A stretch of 64,000 nt of DNA from Filifactor alocis ATCC 35896 (GTDB lineage: Bacteria > Bacillota > Clostridia > Peptostreptococcales > Filifactoraceae), in the NCBI RefSeq assembly GCF_000163895.2, contig NC_016630.1, forward strand, positions 62,001 through 126,000, read 5' to 3'. A model generated the notes under the pieces. It did no database searches and had not been told where the DNA came from. It saw only the letters and a program-made list of their open reading frames with translations. Below, piece by piece: positions 26,786-35,523 of the stretch; the first letter of the stretch is position 1, and every line of letters starts with the position of its first letter. A program made the translations under genes and the position numbers.

Positions 26786-27484
26786 CTATAGCTTTTCTTT
26801 TATCAGTTTGATTATATCCTTTGCTTCCATTACATAGGTATAAATAATATTCATAATTTTCAGTTCTGTGTCATGCAATTGCATATCTGGAGCTGCACAG
26901 GCATCATCTATCGTAATGACTTGATATCCTGCATCAGCCAAACCTCTTACCGTAGAGGCTACACACTGATCCGTTACAATTCCACACACTACCACTGTTG
27001 TAATTCCCATATTTTGTAGTAATTGTAAATAGTTTGTTCCTGTCGTAACACTATCTGTTGTCTTGTTTACAACAATTTCATTTTTTTGAGGTGTTAATTC
27101 CTTAACCATCTCCGCAGCATAACTATCTACATGAAGAAGCATACCATTCCATCCTTCAGTCTTCTGAACAGGGGAACGATCCTCCCCATCTTCACGCAAA
27201 CAAGCTATTCTTCCAAAGCTGACAGGCAAACCGTTCTCTCTAAAAAAATCCAAAATCTTTCTCGAATTTGGTATTACAACCTTCTCCAATCTGTCATAGT
27301 GGGGTTCCCACCGTTCCCAATCCCCTGCTTCTTTAAATCCAAGTGCTTCTCCAAAATCCCTTAAACAAAATTCATTTTGAAGATCGACAATAAGTAACAT
27401 TGTTTTTTTTGGTTCAATAACATAGTCAGGAAACTCTTCAACCCCATCATAATAGAAAGATAAAAATTTACGATTAAGTTTCAT
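26786..27484 (-). CDS. Isochorismatase-family cysteine hydrolase
   Basis: A 232-residue hydrolase of the isochorismatase/nicotinamidase superfamily. The ATG at 27484 has the strong SD GGAGG, so the 23-residue upstream extension is dropped. The catalytic triad is visible: Asp in LLIVDLQNEF (near residue 32), Lys in VVNKTTDS (near 135) and Cys in GIVTDQCVASTVRGLADAGY (near 171). Cis-peptide and helix features follow as expected. The substrate is unknown; ureido or carbamoyl amides such as biuret or N-carbamoyl compounds fit the subgroup. Its promoter region carries palindromic operator-like sites. Confidence 0.87.
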   Translation of the reverse strand: MKLNRKFLSFYYDGVEEFPDYVIEPKKTMLLIVDLQNEFCLRDFGEALGFKEAGDWERWEPHYDRLEKVVIPNSRKILDFFRENGLPVSFGRIACLREDGEDRSPVQKTEGWNGMLLHVDSYAAEMVKELTPQKNEIVVNKTTDSVTTGTNYLQLLQNMGITTVVVCGIVTDQCVASTVRGLADAGYQVITIDDACAAPDMQLHDTELKIMNIIYTYVMEAKDIIKLIKEKL

Positions 27485-27570
27485 ACTACTCCGCCTCCTT
27501 ACAATTCCAAAACATGGATACCTATCACAAATAACACACCATCGTGAATACACAGTTTTTTGAAAATACA

Positions 27571-27656
27571 GAATATTATGTGTTCTTAAATTTCAAAATA
27601 TAGAATACTGTGTATTCTTATAAATATTTATACCATATTAATGGTGTAATTGTCAA
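27571..27656 (-). promoter_or_regulatory. Isochorismatase promoter with palindromic operators
   Basis: On the minus strand TTGACA (plus 27651-27656), 18-nt spacer, TATAAA (plus 27627-27632). A perfect palindrome GAATAC-TGT-GTATTC (27603-27617) covers about +3 to +17. A degenerate copy GAATATTATGTGTTC lies at 27571-27585, 32 bp further. A repressor, perhaps of the GntR or TetR type, would block transcription from these sites. Confidence 0.6.
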
Positions 27657-27693
27657 TATTTTTGCATATCCGCTTAATATATTTCTCTAGGAT

Positions 27694-28054
27694 TGTCAAA
27701 CATATGTGACAAAACCACCCGGTAAAAGTTTAAGCTACAGTCTTAAAATAATTCTCTACCATTTCATTCGGTGTTCTAAATTTTAATACTCTTCTTGCTA
27801 TGTTATTGGTTCTGATACTATACCTCTTAAATGATTTGTACATCTCTTCTTCACTCTTGAATCTTCTTCTTCTGTAGAATAGTTCGTTGTCTATCTTATG
27901 ACTTCTTTCTACTACTCCGTTTTGCCATGGGGAATACGGTCTTGTTCTTAATATATTCTATTCCTAACTTTTTCATAACTTTTTCAAATAGTGACTTCTT
28001 TTGTTCTCTTTCATTACAAAACTCTCTTCCGTTATCTGTCTGTATTGGATCTAT
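27694..28054 (-). pseudogene. Truncated, frameshifted IS3/IS481-like transposase
   Basis: The minus strand encodes the C-terminal part of a DDE transposase: DPIQTDNGREF with one catalytic Asp, then, after a 1-nt frame change near 27937, PYSPWQNGVVERSHKIDNE with the Glu, and NNIARRVLKFRTPNEMV, ending TAA at 27730-27732. The N-terminus is missing, cut where the next element begins near 28054. TGTCAAACATATGTGAC at 27694 onward may be part of the terminal inverted repeat. It is non-functional. Confidence 0.75.
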
Positions 28055-28465
28055 ACTAAAAAAGCATCCATAGTAAATGAAACATTAAAGAACACATTGA
28101 ACAGATTGAAGGAACCACAAAAAATATTTAGAAGCATAACAAGTGATAACGGCTTAGAGTTTGCGAAATTATGTGAACTTGAAAAAACATATATAGGAAA
28201 CATCTATTACTGTCATCCCAATAATCCTCAAGAAAGAGGAACAAATGAAAAGCACAATAGCCTAATCAGAAGATTTCTACCGAAAGGAAAATCATTAAAT
28301 GATTATGAAGAAGAACACTATATAAAGATAATGAATTGGATGAACAATTTGCCAAGAAAAATCCTAAATTACCGCACTCCTATAGAAGTTTTTATAGAAG
28401 AACTAAATAACTTAGGACTTTTAGATGATAATGAGGAATTAGTTCAATTTGATATTGCAATTTAA
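28055..28465 (+). pseudogene. Truncated IS30-family transposase
   Basis: Only the C-terminal half remains (about 135 codons). SDNGLEF holds the second catalytic Asp, CHPNNPQERGTNEKHN the Glu and LNYRTPIEVF the family end. The first DDE Asp and the N-terminal HTH are gone. The frame opens at 28001, but the upstream part derives from the other element. It stops 3 nt before the maf remnant. Confidence 0.8.
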
Positions 28466-28468
28466 GTT

Positions 28469-28672
28469 AAGAAATTAAGCAATCAAACAATTAAAAAATA
28501 TATTGATACCGGAGATTATAAGGATAAAGCAGGAGCATATGGCATACAGAGTGGAGCATATGATTTTGTAGATTATATTGTAGGTGATTCGGAAAATGTA
28601 ATCGGATTACCCACAAAGAAGGTACTTAATGCGATGGGACAAGTTGAACATTTGTTGTCAGAGTTGGATTAA
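28469..28672 (+). pseudogene. maf: 3' remnant of maf (nucleotide pyrophosphatase)
   Basis: A frame without start encodes 67 residues matching the C-terminus of Maf: LSNQTIKKYIDTGDYKDKAG, then AYGIQ, the spaced GDSENVIGLPTKK, and stop TAA at 28670-28672. In many Firmicutes maf directly precedes radC and mreBCD, and radC begins 33 nt later here. The N-terminal substrate-binding part (S-x-R) was removed, presumably by the adjacent IS insertion. No intact maf is seen in the window. Confidence 0.82.
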
Positions 28673-28705
28673 ACATCATCCTTTACGGTAATAGGGGAGT
28701 AGGTT

Positions 28706-29389
28706 ATGTCAGATTTAAGAATGAGAGATATTTCTTTAGATGAGAAACCAAGAGAAAAAATGATGAAGTTGGGCGTTTCCGCTTTGTCTAATGTAGAATT
28801 ATTGGCAATTATTTTGGACACAGGTTCATCTGACAAATCGGTATTGGATTTATCACAGGAAGTTTTATCTTTGTCGAAAGGGCTTTCCGGAATACGAAGT
28901 CTTTCCATAAACGATTTTCTCTCAATTAAAGGAATAGGTCCTGCAAAGACAGGTAGGATCTTAGCTTCATTGGAGCTAAGCAGTAGGATAGCAAAACAAG
29001 AATCCGAAGATTTGTTTCAGATTGATAGTGCGGTTTCTGTTGCAAATCTGTTTATGGAAGAATTGAGATACTTAAAGAGAGAGGTGTTCAAAGTTTTGTT
29101 CTTGGACACAAAGAACAAAATCATCTGTGATAGAGATATTTCCGTAGGCTCTCTTAATGCATCCATTGTTCATCCTAGAGAAGTGTTTAAGGAGGCACTT
29201 TTGTATAGTTCAAATAAAATATTTTTGATTCACAATCATCCTTCCGGAGATACGGAGCCAAGTAGAGAAGATATTTTGATTACCGAGCGTTTGAAAAAAG
29301 CAGGAGAGTTGTTAGGTGTGGAAGTGTTGGATCATATTATTATCGGAAACGGAAAATACAGTAGTTTAAGAGAGTGTGGATACTTATAA
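28706..29389 (+). CDS. radC: RadC family JAB1/MPN+ protein
   Basis: A 227-residue protein with an N-terminal helix-hairpin-helix region (KGIGPAKTGRILASLELSSR near residue 76) and a C-terminal MPN+ metalloprotease-like domain. The zinc motif H-x-H with downstream Ser and Asp is in HNHPSGDTEPSREDI (about 173-187). The DNA-repair role in the old name is doubtful in the literature. SD GGGGAG supports the ATG. mreC starts directly after its stop codon, so it belongs to the cell-shape operon. Confidence 0.94.
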   Translation: MSDLRMRDISLDEKPREKMMKLGVSALSNVELLAIILDTGSSDKSVLDLSQEVLSLSKGLSGIRSLSINDFLSIKGIGPAKTGRILASLELSSRIAKQESEDLFQIDSAVSVANLFMEELRYLKREVFKVLFLDTKNKIICDRDISVGSLNASIVHPREVFKEALLYSSNKIFLIHNHPSGDTEPSREDILITERLKKAGELLGVEVLDHIIIGNGKYSSLRECGYL

Positions 29390-30253
29390 ATGGAACGAAT
29401 AAAAGAAATAATTTTAAAGAAAATAATTAGGAACAAAAAAACATACTATATCATGGGGTTACTCTTGATAACATTGTTTTTGTTAAACTCAATTAACGGA
29501 AATTTCGGTTCGGAAAACAGGGTTCTTTCGTTCTATGCAACATCTTCAAAACTAATAACTTCAAGCAGTAATAAAATAAAGTTTGTTTTGGGTTCTAAGG
29601 GAAAAAGCTCTGAAGAAGAAATTGAATTGTTGAAAGCAAAGAATGAAGAATTGAAATCGCAATTGATTGAAAATATGATTACAAAGTCAGATTTGGAAGA
29701 GCTGAAGAATTTGAAATCAAGTTTGAATTATGTTTCAAACAATGAAAATTCAGAGTATATTTCGACATCGATTGTTTATAAAAATGATGGAAATTTTTTC
29801 ACTTCCTTTGTTATAGATGCAGGTAAAAATTTCGGTGTTCAAAAAGACAGCATTGTGATTGGGCAAAACGGATTAGTGGGAATTATTTTTGAAGTCAATG
29901 AAAAATATTCCAAAGGAATGTCTATTTTGGATTCGGATATTTCCGTTAGTTTCCAAGCGTTGCGAAACAAGGAGGTAGCAGGAATTGCAAGTCAAAACAT
30001 CATTATGAATATAAATGATGATTTTTCGGGATACTTAAAGGGATATTTATTTGATAAGGAAGCAAGTGTTTTTACCGGAGATATTCTGGTAACTTCCGGG
30101 TTAGGACTCTATCCTGCCGGAATCCAAATCGGAGAGGTAGAAGGAGTGGTTGAAGACAAATCAAATCTTTTACAATATATCAAAATTAAACCTTATGTTA
30201 ATTTTAAGACAATTGACAAGGTAATTGTAATCAACCCGAGAGTGTTGCATTAG
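29390..30253 (+). CDS. mreC: Rod shape-determining protein MreC
   Basis: A 287-residue bitopic protein that scaffolds the elongation machinery. One membrane helix lies near residues 19-36, followed by a coiled coil (about 65-110, repeating E/L/K) and a beta-rich extracellular domain with GKNFGVQKDSIVIGQNGLVG, SDISVSF and a late GDILVTSGLGLYPAGIQIGEV, all MreC signatures. The ATG follows the radC stop without gap and mreD starts 14 nt after it. mreB is not upstream. Confidence 0.94.
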   Translation: MERIKEIILKKIIRNKKTYYIMGLLLITLFLLNSINGNFGSENRVLSFYATSSKLITSSSNKIKFVLGSKGKSSEEEIELLKAKNEELKSQLIENMITKSDLEELKNLKSSLNYVSNNENSEYISTSIVYKNDGNFFTSFVIDAGKNFGVQKDSIVIGQNGLVGIIFEVNEKYSKGMSILDSDISVSFQALRNKEVAGIASQNIIMNINDDFSGYLKGYLFDKEASVFTGDILVTSGLGLYPAGIQIGEVEGVVEDKSNLLQYIKIKPYVNFKTIDKVIVINPRVLH

Positions 30254-30267
30254 GGGATGGAGAAGTT

Positions 30268-30759
30268 ATGAAGAATGTAATATATATATTATTTGGATTT
30301 TTTATATTGCTATTGGAACTGATTTTGTTCAATAGGGTATCTTTATTTGTAATCAGTGCCAATATTCTTATTATTTACATTGCAACACTATCTATTTTTA
30401 CAAGTTTGGATAGAGTATTATTTGTATCTTTGTTTCTTGGATTGGGAAAAGACTTTGTTTTTGAAAGAATATTTGGATTAAATGCGATGATTCTTATTAT
30501 ATTAGGAATTCTGTTCGGGAATTTAAAAGGGAGTATTTATAAAGAAAAATGGACAATTCCTATTTTTTTATCAGGTATTTCATCTGTTATTTATATGCTT
30601 ATCTATTCATTATTCTATAGAATGTATTTGGGAAGAGCTTATTCTTTTTTGTATTCCATTAAAATGTTAGGAGCATTTCTTTTTGTTGAAATTGTAGTCA
30701 GTTTAGTAATATACTATCCTCTTCGTAAGATAGTGCAAATTGTGGAAGATAGATGGTGA
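30268..30759 (+). CDS. mreD: Rod shape-determining protein MreD
   Basis: A 163-residue protein with five to six hydrophobic segments and little else, as usual for MreD. The FGLNAMILIILGILFG stretch near residue 71 and the order between mreC and the PBP2 gene support the assignment. The SD GGGGATGGAG lies just upstream. Its stop codon is 4 nt before the start of mrdA, so translation is probably coupled. Confidence 0.88.
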   Translation: MKNVIYILFGFFILLLELILFNRVSLFVISANILIIYIATLSIFTSLDRVLFVSLFLGLGKDFVFERIFGLNAMILIILGILFGNLKGSIYKEKWTIPIFLSGISSVIYMLIYSLFYRMYLGRAYSFLYSIKMLGAFLFVEIVVSLVIYYPLRKIVQIVEDRW

Positions 30760-30763
30760 AACT

Positions 30764-33580
30764 ATGAAATATAATATGCAGAGTAGGTTTTATGCTTTTT
30801 TTGTTGCGGTTGTGGTCATGTTCAGTTTGATTTTTTTGAAAATAACATATTTGACAATTTTTTCCGGAGATTTGTTTAGTAGAAGAGAGGCCAGTTTCGT
30901 TTACAAAAAAATTGAAGTGAAAGCTCCAAGAGGAGAGATTAGAGATCGTTATGGACGCCTGTTGGCCGGAAATAGACCCAGCTTTAATGTACAATTATCC
31001 AGAAATAACAGCTTGTCTCAAGAGGAGCAAAACAATGCTATCCTAAAAATAATTTCTATTTTGAAACAAAACAACGAAAAAATTGTAGATGAATTTCCAA
31101 TCAAGATAGATGCAAACAACTACTACTATTTTACTTACGATGAAGAGCTTCGAAAGTGGAAAGAAAAGAACAATATTGATCCAAATGCCAGTGCAAAAGA
31201 ATCTTTTACACTGATTGCAAACTTGTTAGTGGAGCAGGGAGTTATCAGGATAGATAAGGATACCACATCAAAAGAAATTCAACAGAAGATGATTGCCGCG
31301 GGATATTATCCTCCCATTTCTATTCAACAAGAAATGAAATTTTCACACCAAGTTAAAAAAGAAGAGTGGATACAAAAAAATTTTCCGAAAGAATATAAAC
31401 AATATCTGAACAAACCGGCAAAAGAAATTTTTCAGTTACTAAGAGAAAAAAATAAAATTTCGTCTTCCATGGACGACAGAACAGCACGAGATATGTTGAA
31501 TGTACTCAATATCTTGAAAATGCAAAGTTATCAATATCAACCGGTTGGAATATCGTTTGATATTAAAAATAATACAGTCATTCAATTAGAGGAAGCATCC
31601 CAAGATATCCCGATGGTATCGGTCGTAGTAGAACCGGTAAGGTACTATCCTCACGGAAATTTTGCTTCTCATATTTTGGGATATCTCGGTAAAATATCAG
31701 ATAATGAAATACAAGAGTATGTAAGAGATAAGAAATATAATCCTTCTGATATCATTGGGAAGACAGGAATTGAAAAAACATTTGAGGAACAACTTCGCGG
31801 CAAGGCGGGATATCAAGAAGTTCAAGTAGATTCCAGGAATCGTATGGTTGGAAATTTAGGGTTTCAGAATGCTGAACCCGGAGATACGATCTACCTGACA
31901 TTGGACTACAAGCTCCAAAAAACAGTAGAAGATACTCTCAAAAAAACATTGGGTTGTATCCAAAACGGCTCCGATTATCAAAGTGATTGGGGAAATATCC
32001 GAATGCGAGAGAACAAAAAGGTGTTTTATAAGGCACAGTCCGGAGCAACAATTGTGATGGATGTAAATACCGGAAAAATATTAGCAATGGCAAGTTATCC
32101 GGATTATGATCCCAATAAATTTGTACACGGAATTTCTCAGGAAGATTATGAGCTTTTGATGCCGAAAAACTTAAACGATCCGATGTCACCTAAACCGCTT
32201 TTCAACATTGCGACAATGATGTCAGTGCAACCGGGTTCCACATTTAAGATGATTACCGGTTTGGCAGCTTTAGAAAATGGTTTGAGTCCTTATTACAGAA
32301 TTCAGGATAAAGGTTCGATAAAAATAGGAAATCACTCTTTCGGGTGTTGGATTTGGAACAGTAGCGGACATTCTCAAACGCATGGAATGGAAAATTTAAT
32401 GGATGCAATTCAGGATTCTTGCAACTACTATTTCTATTGTTTGAGTGTAGGATATGACTATTCTGTGGACAAACCTCTACCTATTTCTATGAATTCACAA
32501 AAAATATTGGATTATGCAACCAAATTCGGTTTGAACGAAAAGACCGGGATTGAAATAGAAGAAACGAAAGGTTCTGTACCGACAGTTGGAATGGAGAGAG
32601 AAAAAAAAGTTATTGCATTAAAAAATTTTTTGAAAGAATTTTTGGCGGATAAGTTTGAAGATATTGATTCCAATTCCGGTGAATATATAACTCGAATTAA
32701 TACCATTATTTCATGGGCAGACGAAAATCCATCACGTGGAGAATTGATACGAAGATTGAGGGAAATAAAAGTAAAAGAAAAAGAACTGAATAATGTAACA
32801 GATCGTATCAAATATGATTATTTCATTTCTATGGGGGGATGGAAAGAGGGAGATGCATTCAATTTGGCGATTGGACAGGGCGCCCACTCTTATACCCCTT
32901 TGCAACTGACAAGATATGTTGCTTCTATTGCGAATAAGGGAAATCTCAATAAAGTCAGCTTAATTGATAAGAGAGAAAACTATGAAAAGACCGATATTAT
33001 CCGGCATGAGTTGGAGACGGAAGTAATCCAATTGAAGAATAATAAAAATTTAGAGTATTTAGTGCAAGGTATGAAAAATGCTTCCGATGAAGGAACATCC
33101 AAAAACACTTTCAATCGTTTTCCGATTATGGTTGCATCTAAGACAGGTACAGCGCAGAGAGCAGGAAAGATACCGACTGTTGATGAAAAAAAATATTATT
33201 TGTCTCATCTATCTTCGTACGGAGTTAACTACTCAGATGTTATGAGAGTTGCAGAAGAATTAGAAAAAAATTCAAAAACAAAATTACAGGATTATCAATA
33301 CATCGTTCAAGCGATTTTAAAGTTAAACAAGAATTTGAAAAAAGCTGATTTGGATCAATACAAAGATTCTTATGACGAATTTGCATGGTTTGTTTCCTTT
33401 GCACCGGCAGAAAAACCTGAAATTGCAGTCATATCTGTTATTGTGCAAGGTGGACACGGGGGGTACGCCGCACCTATGGCACGAGACATCTATGCTCAAT
33501 ATTTTGAATTGACTCCGTATGGAACAAAACCACAAGAAACCATTCAAAAGAAAATACAATTTTTAGATGAATTAAATTGA
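30764..33580 (+). CDS. mrdA: Penicillin-binding protein 2 (class B transpeptidase)
   Basis: A 938-residue class B PBP that cross-links peptidoglycan during elongation with RodA. A TTG at 30740 also opens the frame, but it overlaps mreD and the ATG at 30764 is preferred. A membrane helix spans residues about 10-32, followed by the dimerisation motif APRGEIRDRYGRLLAGN. Active-site motifs: SxxK at S492-K495 (PGSTFK), SxN at S552-N554 (SCN), KTG at 793-795. It is about 250 residues longer than typical PBP2. The excess sits in the N-terminal pedestal (about 100-250), between SxN and KTG (charged helical segment about 610-690) and after KTG. Confidence 0.95.
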   Translation: MKYNMQSRFYAFFVAVVVMFSLIFLKITYLTIFSGDLFSRREASFVYKKIEVKAPRGEIRDRYGRLLAGNRPSFNVQLSRNNSLSQEEQNNAILKIISILKQNNEKIVDEFPIKIDANNYYYFTYDEELRKWKEKNNIDPNASAKESFTLIANLLVEQGVIRIDKDTTSKEIQQKMIAAGYYPPISIQQEMKFSHQVKKEEWIQKNFPKEYKQYLNKPAKEIFQLLREKNKISSSMDDRTARDMLNVLNILKMQSYQYQPVGISFDIKNNTVIQLEEASQDIPMVSVVVEPVRYYPHGNFASHILGYLGKISDNEIQEYVRDKKYNPSDIIGKTGIEKTFEEQLRGKAGYQEVQVDSRNRMVGNLGFQNAEPGDTIYLTLDYKLQKTVEDTLKKTLGCIQNGSDYQSDWGNIRMRENKKVFYKAQSGATIVMDVNTGKILAMASYPDYDPNKFVHGISQEDYELLMPKNLNDPMSPKPLFNIATMMSVQPGSTFKMITGLAALENGLSPYYRIQDKGSIKIGNHSFGCWIWNSSGHSQTHGMENLMDAIQDSCNYYFYCLSVGYDYSVDKPLPISMNSQKILDYATKFGLNEKTGIEIEETKGSVPTVGMEREKKVIALKNFLKEFLADKFEDIDSNSGEYITRINTIISWADENPSRGELIRRLREIKVKEKELNNVTDRIKYDYFISMGGWKEGDAFNLAIGQGAHSYTPLQLTRYVASIANKGNLNKVSLIDKRENYEKTDIIRHELETEVIQLKNNKNLEYLVQGMKNASDEGTSKNTFNRFPIMVASKTGTAQRAGKIPTVDEKKYYLSHLSSYGVNYSDVMRVAEELEKNSKTKLQDYQYIVQAILKLNKNLKKADLDQYKDSYDEFAWFVSFAPAEKPEIAVISVIVQGGHGGYAAPMARDIYAQYFELTPYGTKPQETIQKKIQFLDELN

Positions 33581-33678
33581 TTTCATCTATAAGTAATGAT
33601 ACAATGAGGGAGATTGTAATTTGATTTTTAGTGAATCAAGTATGATTAGGTGTTTACAAAAAGTGAAGGAGTATTGCT

Positions 33679-34395
33679 TTGCAAAGAGAAAAAGTAGAGA
33701 TTAAAGGTTCAAAGGATGGATTTTATGCTGTTTTTGAACCGGGATTAACATTAGTACATGCAATTTCATTATTACAAGAAAAGTTACAACAGGATCATGA
33801 TTTTTTTGAAAATTCATATTTTACTCATTTGACAAGTGATACTTTGAGTGAAAATGATAAATTGATTATCGCAAGATTTATGGAAGAACATTATGGAATT
33901 CGATTTGATAAATCTACCTTTCATACAGAAGAAGATAATACAAAAAAAGATGAAACTTTAGAAGAAGAAATTAATCGAAGAGTACAGGAGATACTAAAAA
34001 CTCAAACTAAGAACACAACCTTTAATTTAAATAAAAATGCTATTGTGGACGATAAAAATCAAATGAAAACGTTCTTTGTCTACGAAACATTGCGTTCGGG
34101 AGGAGATATACAATTTGATGGTCATGTTGTAGTGATTGGAGATGTCAATCCGGGAGGTAGAGTGACAGCAAGCGGAAACATCATCATTTTGGGATATTTA
34201 AGAGGTATCGCACATGCCGGAGCAAAAGGAGACAAGAATTGTTTTGTTGTTGCAGAACGATTAGCGCCAATTCAACTTAGGATTGCAAACGCAATTGCGA
34301 TTGCATCGGAAAATAACAAGTTGATTGAAGAACCGTTGATTGCGAAAATTTTAAATGATACCATTGTGATAGAGTCGGTTCTGTCACATAGATAA
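33679..34395 (+). CDS. minC: Septum site-determining protein MinC
   Basis: A 238-residue inhibitor of FtsZ assembly. The N-terminal domain begins VEIKGSKDGFYAVFE. A variable acidic linker (about residues 85-120) is followed by the beta-helical C-terminal domain that binds MinD: LRSGGDIQFDGHVVVIGDVN, GGRVTASGNIIILGYLRGIAHAG and the end RIANAIA. The start is TTG at 33679, supported by SD GAAGGAG with a 7-nt spacer. It is followed 18 nt later by minD. Confidence 0.94.
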   Translation: MQREKVEIKGSKDGFYAVFEPGLTLVHAISLLQEKLQQDHDFFENSYFTHLTSDTLSENDKLIIARFMEEHYGIRFDKSTFHTEEDNTKKDETLEEEINRRVQEILKTQTKNTTFNLNKNAIVDDKNQMKTFFVYETLRSGGDIQFDGHVVVIGDVNPGGRVTASGNIIILGYLRGIAHAGAKGDKNCFVVAERLAPIQLRIANAIAIASENNKLIEEPLIAKILNDTIVIESVLSHR

Positions 34396-34413
34396 TAAAA
34401 GGAGGATATATTT

Positions 34414-35208
34414 ATGGCAGAAGTGATTGTAATTACTTCCGGAAAAGGTGGAGTGGGCAAAACAACAACCACGGCGAATCTTGGAACATCTTTGAGTTTG
34501 AATGGAAATAAGGTGGTTATCATCGATGCTGATATCGGATTGAGAAACTTGGATGTTGTTATGGGGCTTGAAAATAGGATTGTATATGACTTGGTAGATG
34601 TAATAGAAGAACGATGCAAGTTAAAACAAGCTATGATTAAAGATAAAAGATTCGAAAATTTATTTTTGATTCCTGCCGCTCAAACGAGAGACAAAGATGC
34701 AGTGAATCCGGAACAGATGAAAAAAATTTGTGATGAATTGAGAGAAGAATTTGATTATATCTTGGTAGATTGTCCTGCCGGAATTGAAAACGGATTCAAA
34801 AATGCAATTGCCGGAGCGGACCGTGCATTGATTGTAACGACACCGGAAGTTTCTGCGGTAAGAGATGCGGATAGAATTATCGGGTTATTGGATGCAAATA
34901 ATATTTCAGATCACAGATTGGTAGTGAATCGCTTTAAGCCAAATATGGTAGAGCGTGGAGATATGATGGATATTGAGGACATTTTAGAAATTCTTGCAAT
35001 TGATTTAATCGGAGTTGTTCCGGAAGATGACAGTATTGTCGTTTCTACAAATACCGGAGAACCTGCAGCAAATGATCAAGCTTCAGTAGCAGGAAAGGCT
35101 TATCGAAATATTGCGAAAAGGGTACAGGGAGAAGAAGTTGAATTTTTAACTTTTTCTACAAATGATACATTTTTGACAAGATTGAAAAAACTGTTTACAG
35201 GGAAGTAG
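34414..35208 (+). CDS. minD: Septum site-determining ATPase MinD
   Basis: A 264-residue deviant Walker ATPase that recruits MinC to the membrane. The P-loop is GKGGVGKTT (residues 10-18), with IIDADIGLRNLDVVMGLE and the switch-like DCPAGIE. The C-terminal helix FLTRLKKLF is amphipathic and fits the membrane-targeting sequence. Strong SD AAAGGAGG. It lies between minC and minE, forming a full Min system. Confidence 0.97.
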   Translation: MAEVIVITSGKGGVGKTTTTANLGTSLSLNGNKVVIIDADIGLRNLDVVMGLENRIVYDLVDVIEERCKLKQAMIKDKRFENLFLIPAAQTRDKDAVNPEQMKKICDELREEFDYILVDCPAGIENGFKNAIAGADRALIVTTPEVSAVRDADRIIGLLDANNISDHRLVVNRFKPNMVERGDMMDIEDILEILAIDLIGVVPEDDSIVVSTNTGEPAANDQASVAGKAYRNIAKRVQGEEVEFLTFSTNDTFLTRLKKLFTGK

Positions 35209-35219
35209 AGGTATGTATA

Positions 35220-35489
35220 ATGGGAGTATTTAGTTTTTTTAGAACGGAAAAAAAATCCAAAAACATTGCCAAAGATCGTTTGAAACTGGTTTTGATTCAT
35301 GATAAAAGCGGAGGATATTCACCACAGATATTAGAAAAATTACAAGCGGAAATTTTATCTGTAATCACAAATTATTTGGAAGTAGATGAAGAGCAAGTAG
35401 AAATTAAAATCATTAAAACGAAGAAAAATACAGAGGACGACATGGTTTCTTCACTTGTTGCAAACGTTCCGATTAAGAAGATAAAATAA
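35220..35489 (+). CDS. minE: Cell division topological specificity factor MinE
   Basis: An 89-residue protein, standard for MinE. The N-terminus MGVFSFFRTE forms the membrane/MinD-contact segment, followed by KNIAKDRLKLVLIHDKSG and the C-terminal dimerisation part ending in IPIKK-like NVPIKKIK. It stimulates MinD ATPase and drives pole-to-pole movement, so this organism probably oscillates Min proteins rather than using DivIVA alone. It starts 11 nt after minD. Confidence 0.95.
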   Translation: MGVFSFFRTEKKSKNIAKDRLKLVLIHDKSGGYSPQILEKLQAEILSVITNYLEVDEEQVEIKIIKTKKNTEDDMVSSLVANVPIKKIK

Positions 35490-35523
35490 GAACAGAGTTG
35501 AAACAATCATAGAAGGTATTAAT

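Noticed and set aside
26293..26837. Two plus-strand ORFs (99 and 88 codons)
   Set aside because: No SD and no recognisable motif, and the second overlaps the isochorismatase gene on the other strand. They look like chance frames.
28001..28054. N-terminal part of the IS30-like reading frame
   Set aside because: The first codons derive from antisense of the neighbouring transposase fragment and do not match IS30 transposases.
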